Assembly (NCBI RefSeq): GCF_900129155.1
Contig: NZ_FQVF01000003.1
Location: forward strand, 249,872 to 313,871
Length of the DNA: 64,000 nt
Direction of reading: 5' to 3'
DNA from: Marinomonas polaris DSM 16579
GTDB lineage: Bacteria > Pseudomonadota > Gammaproteobacteria > Pseudomonadales > Marinomonadaceae
The translations under genes were made by a program, and so were the position numbers. Below are positions 27,498-35,952 of the stretch, piece after piece. The stretch's first letter is position 1. The number at the start of each line of letters is the position of its first letter. The notes below the pieces were generated by a model. It made no database searches. It saw only the letters and a program-made list of their open reading frames with translations, and was not told the DNA's origin.

Positions 27498-29075
27498 TTA
27501 TTCCTTCATCCAACGATACAGCCAAGTAGGAGCAACGGCAGTATCTCCCTGTTTAAGTTGAATTCTTAGCTCTGCCAAATCCACATCTTGTGGGTCAAAA
27601 GAGACGTAAACACGAACACCATTTTTATGGGGGTTTTTGACGGCTATCGCTTCGAGTATTTTTCCTTTACTAATGCTGGCATCAATAGTCAGATCGTCAA
27701 TATTAACATCCGGCATTTTATTGAAATCAATCACTACTTCTGGGTTTGTCTTAAAGAGCTTCACGCCTTTGGCACTGCGAACAACACGAGGGTAATCCAA
27801 TGAAACAGGCGTGTCGTTAGACCAAGTCATCAAATATTGATAAGTATATGATTGGTCTTTTTTAAGGCCATCTTTAGGCTGCCAATACGCAACGATGTTG
27901 TCATTGGTCTCAGAATTTGACGGAATCTCTACTAGTTCAACGTGCCCAGCCCCCCAATCATTCATCGGTTTAATCCAAGCAGAAGGACGTGTGTGATAGC
28001 TGGCTTCTAAATCCTGATAATCTTCAAACTTACGATGACGTTGGATCAGGCCAAAGCCTTTTGGCGAGGTATCACTAAAGGCGCTAACTTGCAGTGATTT
28101 TGGGTTATTCAGAGGTCGCCAAAGCATCTCATCTTTACCGGTTAAAATCTGTAAACCATCAGAATCGTGGACAGCGGGACGGTAATCAGGAACATCAGAA
28201 ACATCCAGTGAGCTGTTGTACATGAACATCGATGTCAACGGAGCAATACCCACATTCTTCAAATCAACTCGTGGAAACAAGGTCGCTTTTACATCGATAC
28301 GAGTCGGCTTTCCTGGATAGATGCCGAAACGATAAGCTCCAGTAACACTCTTACTGTCCAATAAAGCATGAACAACAATAGCGTCTTGGCTTGATGATGG
28401 ACGTTCAATCCAAAATTGCTTGAACATTGGGAACTCTTCACCCTTTGGCTGGGCAACATCTACAGCAAGACCTCGGGCTGACAAGCCATAAGACTGACCT
28501 TTGGAAACTGCACGAAAATAACTAGCACCTTGAAAAACAGCAAATTCATCATTCGTGTTCGCATCATTAATTGGGTAATGCAAACGTAATCCGGCATATT
28601 TGCCAACCTGAGAAATCAGCTTACTAATCTCTGCATTCGGTGTGGTAAAAGAATCTGACGATACATTCAAGGGAAAAGCACGGCCATTTTCCACGACATC
28701 AATAGAGACTAAATCTTTAAATATAAAACCAGGAGCAAACAGCTGAACTGAAAATTTTGTTGGCGTGTTTCCCCAAACCGCTTGGTTTTGCTGGAAATTA
28801 ATTTGTCGATAGGTAGGATAATCCATATCAGTCAGTGCTTGCGGTGCTTTCTCCGCAGGCTTCATTGGAGATTGAGCCAACTCTTTCGCCAAATCAATAA
28901 CCGTTTGATTTGAAAAAGCATACCCTTTTGACTCTTGCTCTAATTGAACGCTTTCAGCCACAGGAACAGAATCCACCTTAACATCAGACTCTTCTGCTTG
29001 TGCATGACCTATTAAGTTAATTAATAGGGACGTTAATAAAGATCGTTTTATAAGCCAAAACGAATTGGCGCGCAT
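27498..29075 (-). CDS. opgG: Glucans biosynthesis protein OpgG
   Basis: An MdoG-family periplasmic protein of about 525 residues needed for osmoregulated periplasmic glucan assembly. The signal peptide (WLIKRSLLTSLLINLIGHAQA) is followed by the two-domain MdoG fold; VWGNTPTKFSVQLFAPGF, SYFRAVSKGQSYGLSARGLA and RPSAWIKPMNDWGAGHVELVEIP are family segments. I start at the ATG at 29075, which gives a 27-residue signal peptide. A TTG at 29105 with GAGAG upstream is a real alternative. It is followed immediately by opgH, the usual opgGH order. Confidence 0.92.
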   Translation of the reverse strand: MRANSFWLIKRSLLTSLLINLIGHAQAEESDVKVDSVPVAESVQLEQESKGYAFSNQTVIDLAKELAQSPMKPAEKAPQALTDMDYPTYRQINFQQNQAVWGNTPTKFSVQLFAPGFIFKDLVSIDVVENGRAFPLNVSSDSFTTPNAEISKLISQVGKYAGLRLHYPINDANTNDEFAVFQGASYFRAVSKGQSYGLSARGLAVDVAQPKGEEFPMFKQFWIERPSSSQDAIVVHALLDSKSVTGAYRFGIYPGKPTRIDVKATLFPRVDLKNVGIAPLTSMFMYNSSLDVSDVPDYRPAVHDSDGLQILTGKDEMLWRPLNNPKSLQVSAFSDTSPKGFGLIQRHRKFEDYQDLEASYHTRPSAWIKPMNDWGAGHVELVEIPSNSETNDNIVAYWQPKDGLKKDQSYTYQYLMTWSNDTPVSLDYPRVVRSAKGVKLFKTNPEVVIDFNKMPDVNIDDLTIDASISKGKILEAIAVKNPHKNGVRVYVSFDPQDVDLAELRIQLKQGDTAVAPTWLYRWMKE

Positions 29076-29260
29076 GTGAGATAAAGAAGTAAAAAATAAT
29101 TTCAAAAGAAGCTCTCTCGTTGCTTAATTGGACTTAACCAATCCTCAACATAAGGATGACGTCATAAATTTGACACTCATGATATAAGTAAACTCGCGCG
29201 AGATTAAGGCAGCAAAGTCGGAGGAATTCATAAGAATTAAGGAGAGATTGTGCTTAAGGA

Positions 29261-29289
29261 AGTTTAATGATGCTTATTATCATTAAACT
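29261..29289. repeat. Perfect 11-bp inverted repeat before mtfA
   Basis: AGTTTAATGAT and ATCATTAAACT separated by seven bases, in the region between the divergent opgG and mtfA genes. AT-rich arms and no T-tract make a protein-binding site more likely than a terminator; this is inference. Confidence 0.7.
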
Positions 29290-29386
29290 ATATCTCTCAA
29301 CCGACTACATCGCTGTACAAATGCGCTTACTCGACTGATATTGAACAATATATTAAAGAAGCCTTCGTACTCAATAGAGATAAATC

Positions 29387-30157
29387 ATGTTCAAACAACT
29401 CAATAATTGGCTGGAAAAAAGACAAATTAAAGCAATGGAATTTACCATAGAACAATGGGAATCCGCCATTGCTGATTGGCACGTTATGAACCGTTACCAA
29501 GGCGCTGAACGTGACACACTTCGTGATATGAGCTTTCATTTCCTTGCTCGTAAAGGTGTTACTCCTGGTGCCGAATTTCAATTCACTGAAGCCATGTGCC
29601 TAAAACTTGCCACCATGGCATGCGTGCCTATTTTGCATCTCGGTTTAGATTGGTACGACCACTGCAAAACCATCATTTTGTACGAAGGTGACTTTATCAC
29701 CAACCATCCTTATCAAAGTGAAGATGGTGTCGTACATGCTGAAGGTCGAGGGTTAAGCGGCGAAGCTTGGCAGAGAGGACCGTTGATTCTATCGTGGGAA
29801 TCCATCCTAGAAACGGGCGCTCATGCCCGTCATGGCAAAGCCAGTAATGTGGTCATTCATGAGTTCGCACACAAATTAGACATGCTTCGTGATGGCGCTA
29901 ATGGCGCACCGCCGATGCACCCGGATATGAAGCCCGGGGAATGGCACGACATATTCACCGAAGCCTTTGAACGTCTACAAAATGACTGGCAACATCACAA
30001 ACACTTACCACTGGATGAATATGCACTAACCAACCCTGCCGAGTTCTTCGCGGTGTGCAGTGAAACCTTTTTTGAAGATCCTAAAATGATGAAAAAAGAG
30101 ATGCCTGATGTTTACCGACTACTGTGCCAATTTTATCGTCAGCAGCCGGCGCCCTGA
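29387..30157 (+). CDS. mtfA: MtfA-like zinc metallopeptidase (M90)
   Basis: A 256-residue M90-family peptidase. The zinc motif HEFAH is at 158-162 and the downstream glutamate lies in NPAEFFAVCSE near 222-232, as in E. coli MtfA (265 residues). MtfA binds the glucose regulator Mlc and has aminopeptidase activity. No Mlc or PTS gene is in the window, so the physiological partner here is unknown. It is convergent with the LysR gene five bases beyond its stop. Confidence 0.88.
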   Translation: MFKQLNNWLEKRQIKAMEFTIEQWESAIADWHVMNRYQGAERDTLRDMSFHFLARKGVTPGAEFQFTEAMCLKLATMACVPILHLGLDWYDHCKTIILYEGDFITNHPYQSEDGVVHAEGRGLSGEAWQRGPLILSWESILETGAHARHGKASNVVIHEFAHKLDMLRDGANGAPPMHPDMKPGEWHDIFTEAFERLQNDWQHHKHLPLDEYALTNPAEFFAVCSETFFEDPKMMKKEMPDVYRLLCQFYRQQPAP

Positions 30158-30162
30158 CTAGG

Positions 30163-31086
30163 TCACAGGTCCAATTCAAATGTCGATACAGTGTCGTCCA
30201 GTATTTGCATAAAACCACGAATCAATTCATGAACTTTCATGCACTCAGGGCGCTCCAAATTATCAACTCTTGACCAAAGCGCGATGTCTCGCCTTGGTCC
30301 TTTTGGTCCTGGCACCTTGATCAATTGATCGATTTCAACCGCTCCAGTCATTAAGGATAAACGAGCAGGTAGACGAACCAATACATCGGACGTATTTAAA
30401 AGGTGTAAAACCGAGCGAATACTTCCCGTAAAAGCCATGCTGGCAGCTTTGAGCCCGATAATCTCACTAGGCCGATCAAGAAAGCCAGCATTTGCTCCTG
30501 CCGCTATCCAATGTTGCTTCTCCAAAATCTCTTGAGAAATAACGGTATCCCTTCCTCTCAGAGCCGATTTTTTCCCAACAAAAACACCGGAGCGATCTCG
30601 AAACAACAACTGTCTATCGAGCGCCCCTTGCTTAACTGTAAGGTGCGCAGGCGCCAATAAAAAGTCGAGTTCACCCTTTTGCAATAACTCAATCTGGGCG
30701 GCCGCGGAGCCCGTCCTAAAGTGAAAGACATAACGCTTTTCTTGCATAAAATAGGCGGTCATTTGCTCTACCGTGGCAAATTCCCAAAGCGGATCAATAC
30801 CAATCACAAATTCATTATGATAGCCGCTATGAAACTGTCGAATGACCTCTTCACCTTGTTCTGTTTCAGCCAAAATCCTTTCGCCAATTTGCGCTAATCT
30901 TGCACCAATTTCGGTAGGCTGTACGCCATAACGCGTTCGAATAAGCACTGGTGCACCGACTCTCATTTCCAACTGCTGAATACTACGCGTCAATGTTGGC
31001 TGAGTTATATACAGCTGCTCACAAGCTCGACTAAGAGAGCCCTGCTTCACAACGATGGCTAATTGCTTCAATAAGTTAGGATTCAT
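30163..31086 (-). CDS. LysR-family regulator
   Basis: A 307-residue LysR regulator. The N-terminal HTH (LAIVVKQGSLSRACEQLYITQPTLTRSIQQLEMRVG) is followed by a type-2 periplasmic-binding-like effector domain. It is divergent from the flavin monooxygenase at 31224, separated by 137 bases, so it probably activates that gene in response to the aromatic substrate. The ribosome site before its ATG is weak. Confidence 0.85.
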   Translation of the reverse strand: MNPNLLKQLAIVVKQGSLSRACEQLYITQPTLTRSIQQLEMRVGAPVLIRTRYGVQPTEIGARLAQIGERILAETEQGEEVIRQFHSGYHNEFVIGIDPLWEFATVEQMTAYFMQEKRYVFHFRTGSAAAQIELLQKGELDFLLAPAHLTVKQGALDRQLLFRDRSGVFVGKKSALRGRDTVISQEILEKQHWIAAGANAGFLDRPSEIIGLKAASMAFTGSIRSVLHLLNTSDVLVRLPARLSLMTGAVEIDQLIKVPGPKGPRRDIALWSRVDNLERPECMKVHELIRGFMQILDDTVSTFELDL

Positions 31087-31223
31087 CTATGCGTTTTCTA
31101 TTAGTCTTGAGATAAAAATCTATTTTTACTTATACCTTGAATACATTAAAGTCATTTCTATTCCAGACAGCAAATATTTTAATTTCTAATAGCCAGCCAC
31201 AGACAATAATAAGAGGACAATCC

Positions 31224-33140
31224 ATGCAATTTTATCAACAAGGCTTTCACCCAGGCGATCCTAAAATTACAGACCCTGCAGATCGAGTCATCGCTCCGCC
31301 TTTAAAACATCCACTGCCATCAGAAGTAGATGTAATGATCGTGGGTTGTGGTCCTGCAGGGCTCAATCTCGCCGCGCAGTTGTCGAAATTTGCCTCTATT
31401 TCTACCTGTATTGTCGAACAAAAAGACGATCGTTTATTAGTAGGTCAAGCTGATGGTATTGCTTGTCGTACCATGGAAATGTTTGAAGCCTATGACTTCG
31501 CAGATCAAATTAAGCAAGAAGCCTACTGGGTAAACGAAACCGCTTTTTGGAAACCTAATACTGAACAACCAGAGCAGATTGCACGCAGTAGCAAAATTCA
31601 AGACGTGGAAGATGACTTATCTGAAATGCCTCATGTCATCATCAACCAAGCCAGAGTGCATGACGCCTTTCTTGATGTGATGCGCCACGGGCCAGGGAAA
31701 GTCGTTCCTCATTACTCCCGCCAACTACTCAACCTTGAAGTCGATCCAACAGTCACAGACTACCCGGTGACACTGACGTTTGAACGCTTAGACTCTCAAC
31801 ATCTTGGCGTGATCGAGACGGTTAAAGCCAAATACGTGGTTGGGTGTGACGGTGCTCGGAGCACTGTACGTAAATCCATTGGCCGTGAATTGGTCGGCGA
31901 TTCTATCAATCAAGGATGGGGCGTTATGGATGTATTGGCAGTAACCGACTTTCCTGATATTCGCCTAAAATCAGCGATTCATTCCAGTAATGAAGGCAAC
32001 ATGCTGATCATTCCGCGCGAAGGCGGTTACATGGTGCGCTTGTATATAGAGCTGGACAAACTAAAAAATAATGAACGACTCAGCAAGCAATCAATCACAA
32101 CCGATTACCTTATTGCTGCAGCAAACCGCATCATGCATCCGTACTCCATCGAGGTGAAAGAAATCGCTTGGTGGAGCGTGTATGAAATCGGCCAACGGCT
32201 TACTACCGCGTTTGATGACGCCGAAGATGGTCGATTACCTCATGTATTTTTAGCTGGCGACGCTTGTCACACTCACAGCCCAAAAGCGGGACAAGGACTG
32301 AATACTTCGGTCAATGACACATGGAATTTGGGCTGGAAACTTGCCCATGTACTAACAGGAAGAGCAAATTCAGAATTACTGCAGTCTTATTCTTTCGAAA
32401 GACAAACTGTGGCTCAGCAATTAATCGATTTCGATCGCGAGTTTTCGAAAATGTTCAGCGCCAAACCTAAATCTGCGACCAATCCGGATGGTGTTGATCC
32501 AACCGCCTTTCAGCAATACTTTGTTCAATTTGGTCGCTTCACCGCTGGTACCGCAATTCACTATCCGCAGTCAGACTTGGTATCATCTGGACAACATCAA
32601 GGTTTAGCAACAGGGCAAACCATTGGTATGCGTTTTCATTCTGCCAAAGTGACTCGCCATGCTGATGCGAAACCAGTACACCTTGGTCACAGCATGAAAG
32701 CCGATGGTCGTTGGCACATTCTCGCCTTTGCAGGAGAGCAAAACTTCATGAGCGATACTTGCAAAGTTAAAGCGCTATGCGAGTTTTTACAAAACAATCC
32801 GTCATCCCCTATCCAGCGTTTTACACCAAAAGATGCAGATATCGATGCCATAATCAATGTGCAAGCTGTCTTCCAAGTGCCTCATCGGGAAATAGAAGTA
32901 GCCGATATTCATTCGCTTTTACAGCCATCAAAAGGCTGCCACGGGTTAAAGGATTATGAAAAAGTCTACAGCGCTCTTTGTGAAGAGAACTCGTTCTATG
33001 ACAAACGAGGAATTGACAAGAGAAACGGCTGCATCATCATCGTTCGACCTGACCAATATGTTGCTGATGTTTTGCCATTAGACGATCAAGATGGTTTAAC
33101 AAGCTTCTTTGAGAAGGTATTACTTAACATAGCTTCCTAG
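31224..33140 (+). CDS. FAD-dependent aromatic hydroxylase, 3-hydroxybenzoate 4-monooxygenase-like
   Basis: A 638-residue class A flavin hydroxylase of the phenol-hydroxylase subfamily. It shows IVGCGPAGLNLAAQL (GxGxxG, about 38-52), the DGARSTVRKSIG motif and the second FAD motif GDACHTHSPKAGQGLN. A C-terminal thioredoxin-like domain follows. Length and architecture match 3-hydroxybenzoate 4-monooxygenase (MobA, about 639 residues); phenol 2-monooxygenase is the main alternative. The ATG at 31224 behind AGAGGA is chosen over an in-frame start at 31137 that adds 29 residues. A divergent LysR gene is its likely regulator. The protocatechuate ring-cleavage genes it would need are not in the window. 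Confidence 0.8.
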   Translation: MQFYQQGFHPGDPKITDPADRVIAPPLKHPLPSEVDVMIVGCGPAGLNLAAQLSKFASISTCIVEQKDDRLLVGQADGIACRTMEMFEAYDFADQIKQEAYWVNETAFWKPNTEQPEQIARSSKIQDVEDDLSEMPHVIINQARVHDAFLDVMRHGPGKVVPHYSRQLLNLEVDPTVTDYPVTLTFERLDSQHLGVIETVKAKYVVGCDGARSTVRKSIGRELVGDSINQGWGVMDVLAVTDFPDIRLKSAIHSSNEGNMLIIPREGGYMVRLYIELDKLKNNERLSKQSITTDYLIAAANRIMHPYSIEVKEIAWWSVYEIGQRLTTAFDDAEDGRLPHVFLAGDACHTHSPKAGQGLNTSVNDTWNLGWKLAHVLTGRANSELLQSYSFERQTVAQQLIDFDREFSKMFSAKPKSATNPDGVDPTAFQQYFVQFGRFTAGTAIHYPQSDLVSSGQHQGLATGQTIGMRFHSAKVTRHADAKPVHLGHSMKADGRWHILAFAGEQNFMSDTCKVKALCEFLQNNPSSPIQRFTPKDADIDAIINVQAVFQVPHREIEVADIHSLLQPSKGCHGLKDYEKVYSALCEENSFYDKRGIDKRNGCIIIVRPDQYVADVLPLDDQDGLTSFFEKVLLNIAS

Positions 33141-33163
33141 TCTAGGAATTTAAGCAGAAACAA

Positions 33164-33190
33164 AAAGCCGGACAATAGTTCGGCTTTCTT
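33164..33190 (+). terminator. Terminator after the aromatic hydroxylase gene
   Basis: AAAGCCG / CGGCTTT stem extended by three weaker pairs to a 10-bp stem with an AATA loop, followed by CTTG. It is 23 bases past the stop. Confidence 0.75.
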
Positions 33191-33421
33191 GATTTACACT
33201 CTGTTTAAGGAAAGCAGTAAGCATAAACACTGGTAGGCCTATACAGTAATATTATGTAGACAAAATATTTCTCATGCTGATACCAGTATAAACAACAGCC
33301 AATAGGATACGATAAAATACTAATAGTTTCATTTTATGTATCTTATTGTGCTACATTTTTGTAAGTGGAGTTCAAAAATAAATTTCTAAAAATAAAAATA
33401 TATGAATTCAATGAGGTCTAG

Positions 33422-34342
33422 ATGGAACCACTTATTCAATCTCATCATAACCTGTTACCAGTAGAAATTTTCACCTCAGAAATCCGTAAAGTGTGCGGAC
33501 AATTTGATGTCGAACCCAAGTCAAGAACAGGTATGATTGATGGAGGAGTAACTACCAAACGCTTCGGGGCTTTTGATACAGCAATTGTAGACATTAATTC
33601 TGTTCAAATAAAAAGGGATAAAAAAGCCATACGCCAAGACCCTGGAGAATACTTTTTCCTTTTAGTGCAAGACTTAGGGTGCAGCCAAGTCCAACAAGAA
33701 GAAAATATAACAAAATTGCGTCCAGGCGATATGTTTCTTGTCGATTCAGTGAAACCATCATCATTCCGATATGACAATAACAGATCTCGCCAAATATCCT
33801 TTCACATTCCTCGAGATGAAGCGATGCATCGCTTTGGCAATATTGGCTATGGTGGCATTAGCATATCGCGAGATGACCCACTCTGGTTGGCAATACATTC
33901 TGTCTTGAGAAAAATGATTACATCTGACGATACGCACCAACAGTCTTTAGGTGATGCTTTTCTTAGTTTAATCAGTGCATACCTTCACACCACATATAAT
34001 GTTAGCCATATAGAGCCAAGCGAACAGCTACTTTCAAGAGCGTTAGCGCTTATCGATAAACACTGTTTAAACTCAAGCTTTTCTCCACGTGATGTTGCAT
34101 ATCATTTAAATATTTCTGAACGAACCCTACAACGGCACTTTCAAATTTTAGGCGAAACACCAAGACATAGGATTATTAACACAAGACTTGAACACGCTCA
34201 CACTAGACTGTGTTTACGAAAAGAAGGGGTATTTAATGAAAGTGTGACCGATATTGCACTTAGCTCAGGATTCAACGATTTATCTTATTTTTATCGCGAA
34301 TTCAGAAAAAAATACCATACAACACCGGGGTCAACGCAATAG
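33422..34342 (+). CDS. AraC-family regulator
   Basis: A 306-residue AraC/XylS protein with an N-terminal AraC-binding-like domain and a C-terminal double HTH (SFSPRDVAYHLNISERTLQRHFQ and VTDIALSSGFNDLSYFYREFRKKY). It resembles regulators of aromatic or alcohol oxidation operons. It lies 119 bases upstream of an aldehyde dehydrogenase and a GMC oxidoreductase on the same strand and is the likely activator of both. GAGG precedes the ATG. Confidence 0.85.
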   Translation: MEPLIQSHHNLLPVEIFTSEIRKVCGQFDVEPKSRTGMIDGGVTTKRFGAFDTAIVDINSVQIKRDKKAIRQDPGEYFFLLVQDLGCSQVQQEENITKLRPGDMFLVDSVKPSSFRYDNNRSRQISFHIPRDEAMHRFGNIGYGGISISRDDPLWLAIHSVLRKMITSDDTHQQSLGDAFLSLISAYLHTTYNVSHIEPSEQLLSRALALIDKHCLNSSFSPRDVAYHLNISERTLQRHFQILGETPRHRIINTRLEHAHTRLCLRKEGVFNESVTDIALSSGFNDLSYFYREFRKKYHTTPGSTQ

Positions 34343-34461
34343 TGACGTAATTGTCCAATAGTGTTGTCGGATAAGTCCAAGTCCCCACTGTTAAATTTTT
34401 TTTATCATCCTTGTTACTCGTTATTTGTTAACGCACCGAGCAATTATGGAGAATAAAAATA

Positions 34462-35853
34462 ATGAACAGTTCCATTTCAAATAGAGCAGATGATGCAAGT
34501 TTCGATGTCCTAAACCCTTCTACAGGCCAAATTGTTGGTCATACTGCAAATATGGGGAATGATGAGTTAAATATAGCGGTGGAATCCGCTAAAACCGCTT
34601 TCCTATCTTGGTCTTCGCTGGCTGATGACGAACTTAAAGAGAGATGCCTTGCAATAACTAAGAAAATAGAAGATCACTCCGAAGAACTGGCAAAACTAAT
34701 AACCCTTGAACAAGGAAAACCATTAAATGGTTTAGGTTCTCGCTGGGAGATAGGTGCCGCTGTAGCTTGGGCTGGATATACATCTAATCTATCTATTCCC
34801 GTCAAAGTATTACAAGACAACGAAGATGGAAAAGTGGAACTACACCGAAAACCACTTGGCGTTATCGGCTCGATCACACCATGGAACTTTCCTGTATTAA
34901 TCGCAATTTGGCATGTAATACCGGCACTAAGAACAGGTAATACTGTTGTGATTAAACCCTCACCAAATACCCCTCTATCTACAATTCGTCTAATAGAAAT
35001 AATGCAGGAAGTATTACCTCCCGGTGTTGTTAATGTCGTAACAGGTGACGATAAAGAATTCAACTTAGGCGCAGCAATGTCTGCACACCCTGATATAAGA
35101 AAAATTGTTTTCACTGGCTCATGTGCAACAGGCAAAAAAGTAATGAAGTCCGCTGCCGACAGTATGAAAAGACTCACCTTAGAGCTAGGTGGTAATGATG
35201 CTGGCATTGTTTTACCGGATGTCGATCCTAATGCCATTGCAGAAGGCTTATTCTGGGGGGCGTTTATTAACAATGGACAAACCTGTGCTGCAATGAAGCG
35301 ACTATATGTTCATGAGTCAGTGTATGACGCTGTATGTGAATCGCTTGTTGAATTTGCTAAAAAAATACCCGTTGGTGACGGTATGAATGAATCAAGCATA
35401 TTAGGCCCAATCCAAAATAAAGCACAGTTTGATAAAGTTTCACGCTTGATTTCAGAAGCCAAAGAGCAAGGAAAGGTGCTATTAGGAGGCGAGCCTGGAA
35501 AAGGTCTTTTCTACCCTCCAACAATTATTTCCGATTTGAAAAATGGAGATTCTTTGGTTGATGAGGAACAATTCGGACCAGTATTACCTATTGTAAAGTA
35601 TTCCAATCTAGATGAAGCGATTCGTCTTGCCAATGACTCACCTAATGGCTTAGGTGGGTCTATTTGGTCATCAAATATCGAAGCGGCGAAAAGCATTGCT
35701 AACCGATTAGAATGCGGCTCAGTTTGGATTAATAAGCATGGTGCTATTCAACCGAATGCCCCCTTCGGAGGCGTTAAATCATCTGGTATCGGTGTAGAGT
35801 TTTCAGATGAAGGCTTAATTGAATATACCGATATTCAAGTTATTTTTAGCTAA
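34462..35853 (+). CDS. NAD(P)-dependent aldehyde dehydrogenase
   Basis: A 463-residue ALDH-superfamily enzyme. Visible motifs: GSITPWNFPVLIAIWHVIPAL, the catalytic glutamate in LTLELGGNDAG (about 240-250) and the catalytic cysteine in NNGQTCAAMKRLYV (about 275). It oxidises an aldehyde to the acid, presumably the product of the GMC oxidoreductase 99 bases downstream. It is closely similar over its length to the ALDH at 61046-62404 (shared IGSITPWN/IWHVIPALR and GQTCA-KRLYVH stretches), so the two are paralogues of one subfamily. Confidence 0.88.
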   Translation: MNSSISNRADDASFDVLNPSTGQIVGHTANMGNDELNIAVESAKTAFLSWSSLADDELKERCLAITKKIEDHSEELAKLITLEQGKPLNGLGSRWEIGAAVAWAGYTSNLSIPVKVLQDNEDGKVELHRKPLGVIGSITPWNFPVLIAIWHVIPALRTGNTVVIKPSPNTPLSTIRLIEIMQEVLPPGVVNVVTGDDKEFNLGAAMSAHPDIRKIVFTGSCATGKKVMKSAADSMKRLTLELGGNDAGIVLPDVDPNAIAEGLFWGAFINNGQTCAAMKRLYVHESVYDAVCESLVEFAKKIPVGDGMNESSILGPIQNKAQFDKVSRLISEAKEQGKVLLGGEPGKGLFYPPTIISDLKNGDSLVDEEQFGPVLPIVKYSNLDEAIRLANDSPNGLGGSIWSSNIEAAKSIANRLECGSVWINKHGAIQPNAPFGGVKSSGIGVEFSDEGLIEYTDIQVIFS

Positions 35854-35952
35854 TTCTTACTAGTCAATGCTCAAAATTGGAATGGCCTCAGTCATAACAC
35901 TATATGAGAACCATTCCCCTGAAATAGTCTACTAAATAATAGTGAGTTAATT

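Noticed and set aside
29076..29386. Small RNA or peptide gene between opgG and mtfA
   Set aside because: No supported ORF or terminator; only the inverted repeat at 29261-29289 stands out.
34674..35273. 199-codon minus-strand ORF
   Set aside because: Lies wholly antisense within the aldehyde dehydrogenase gene, which has clear motifs; a shadow frame.
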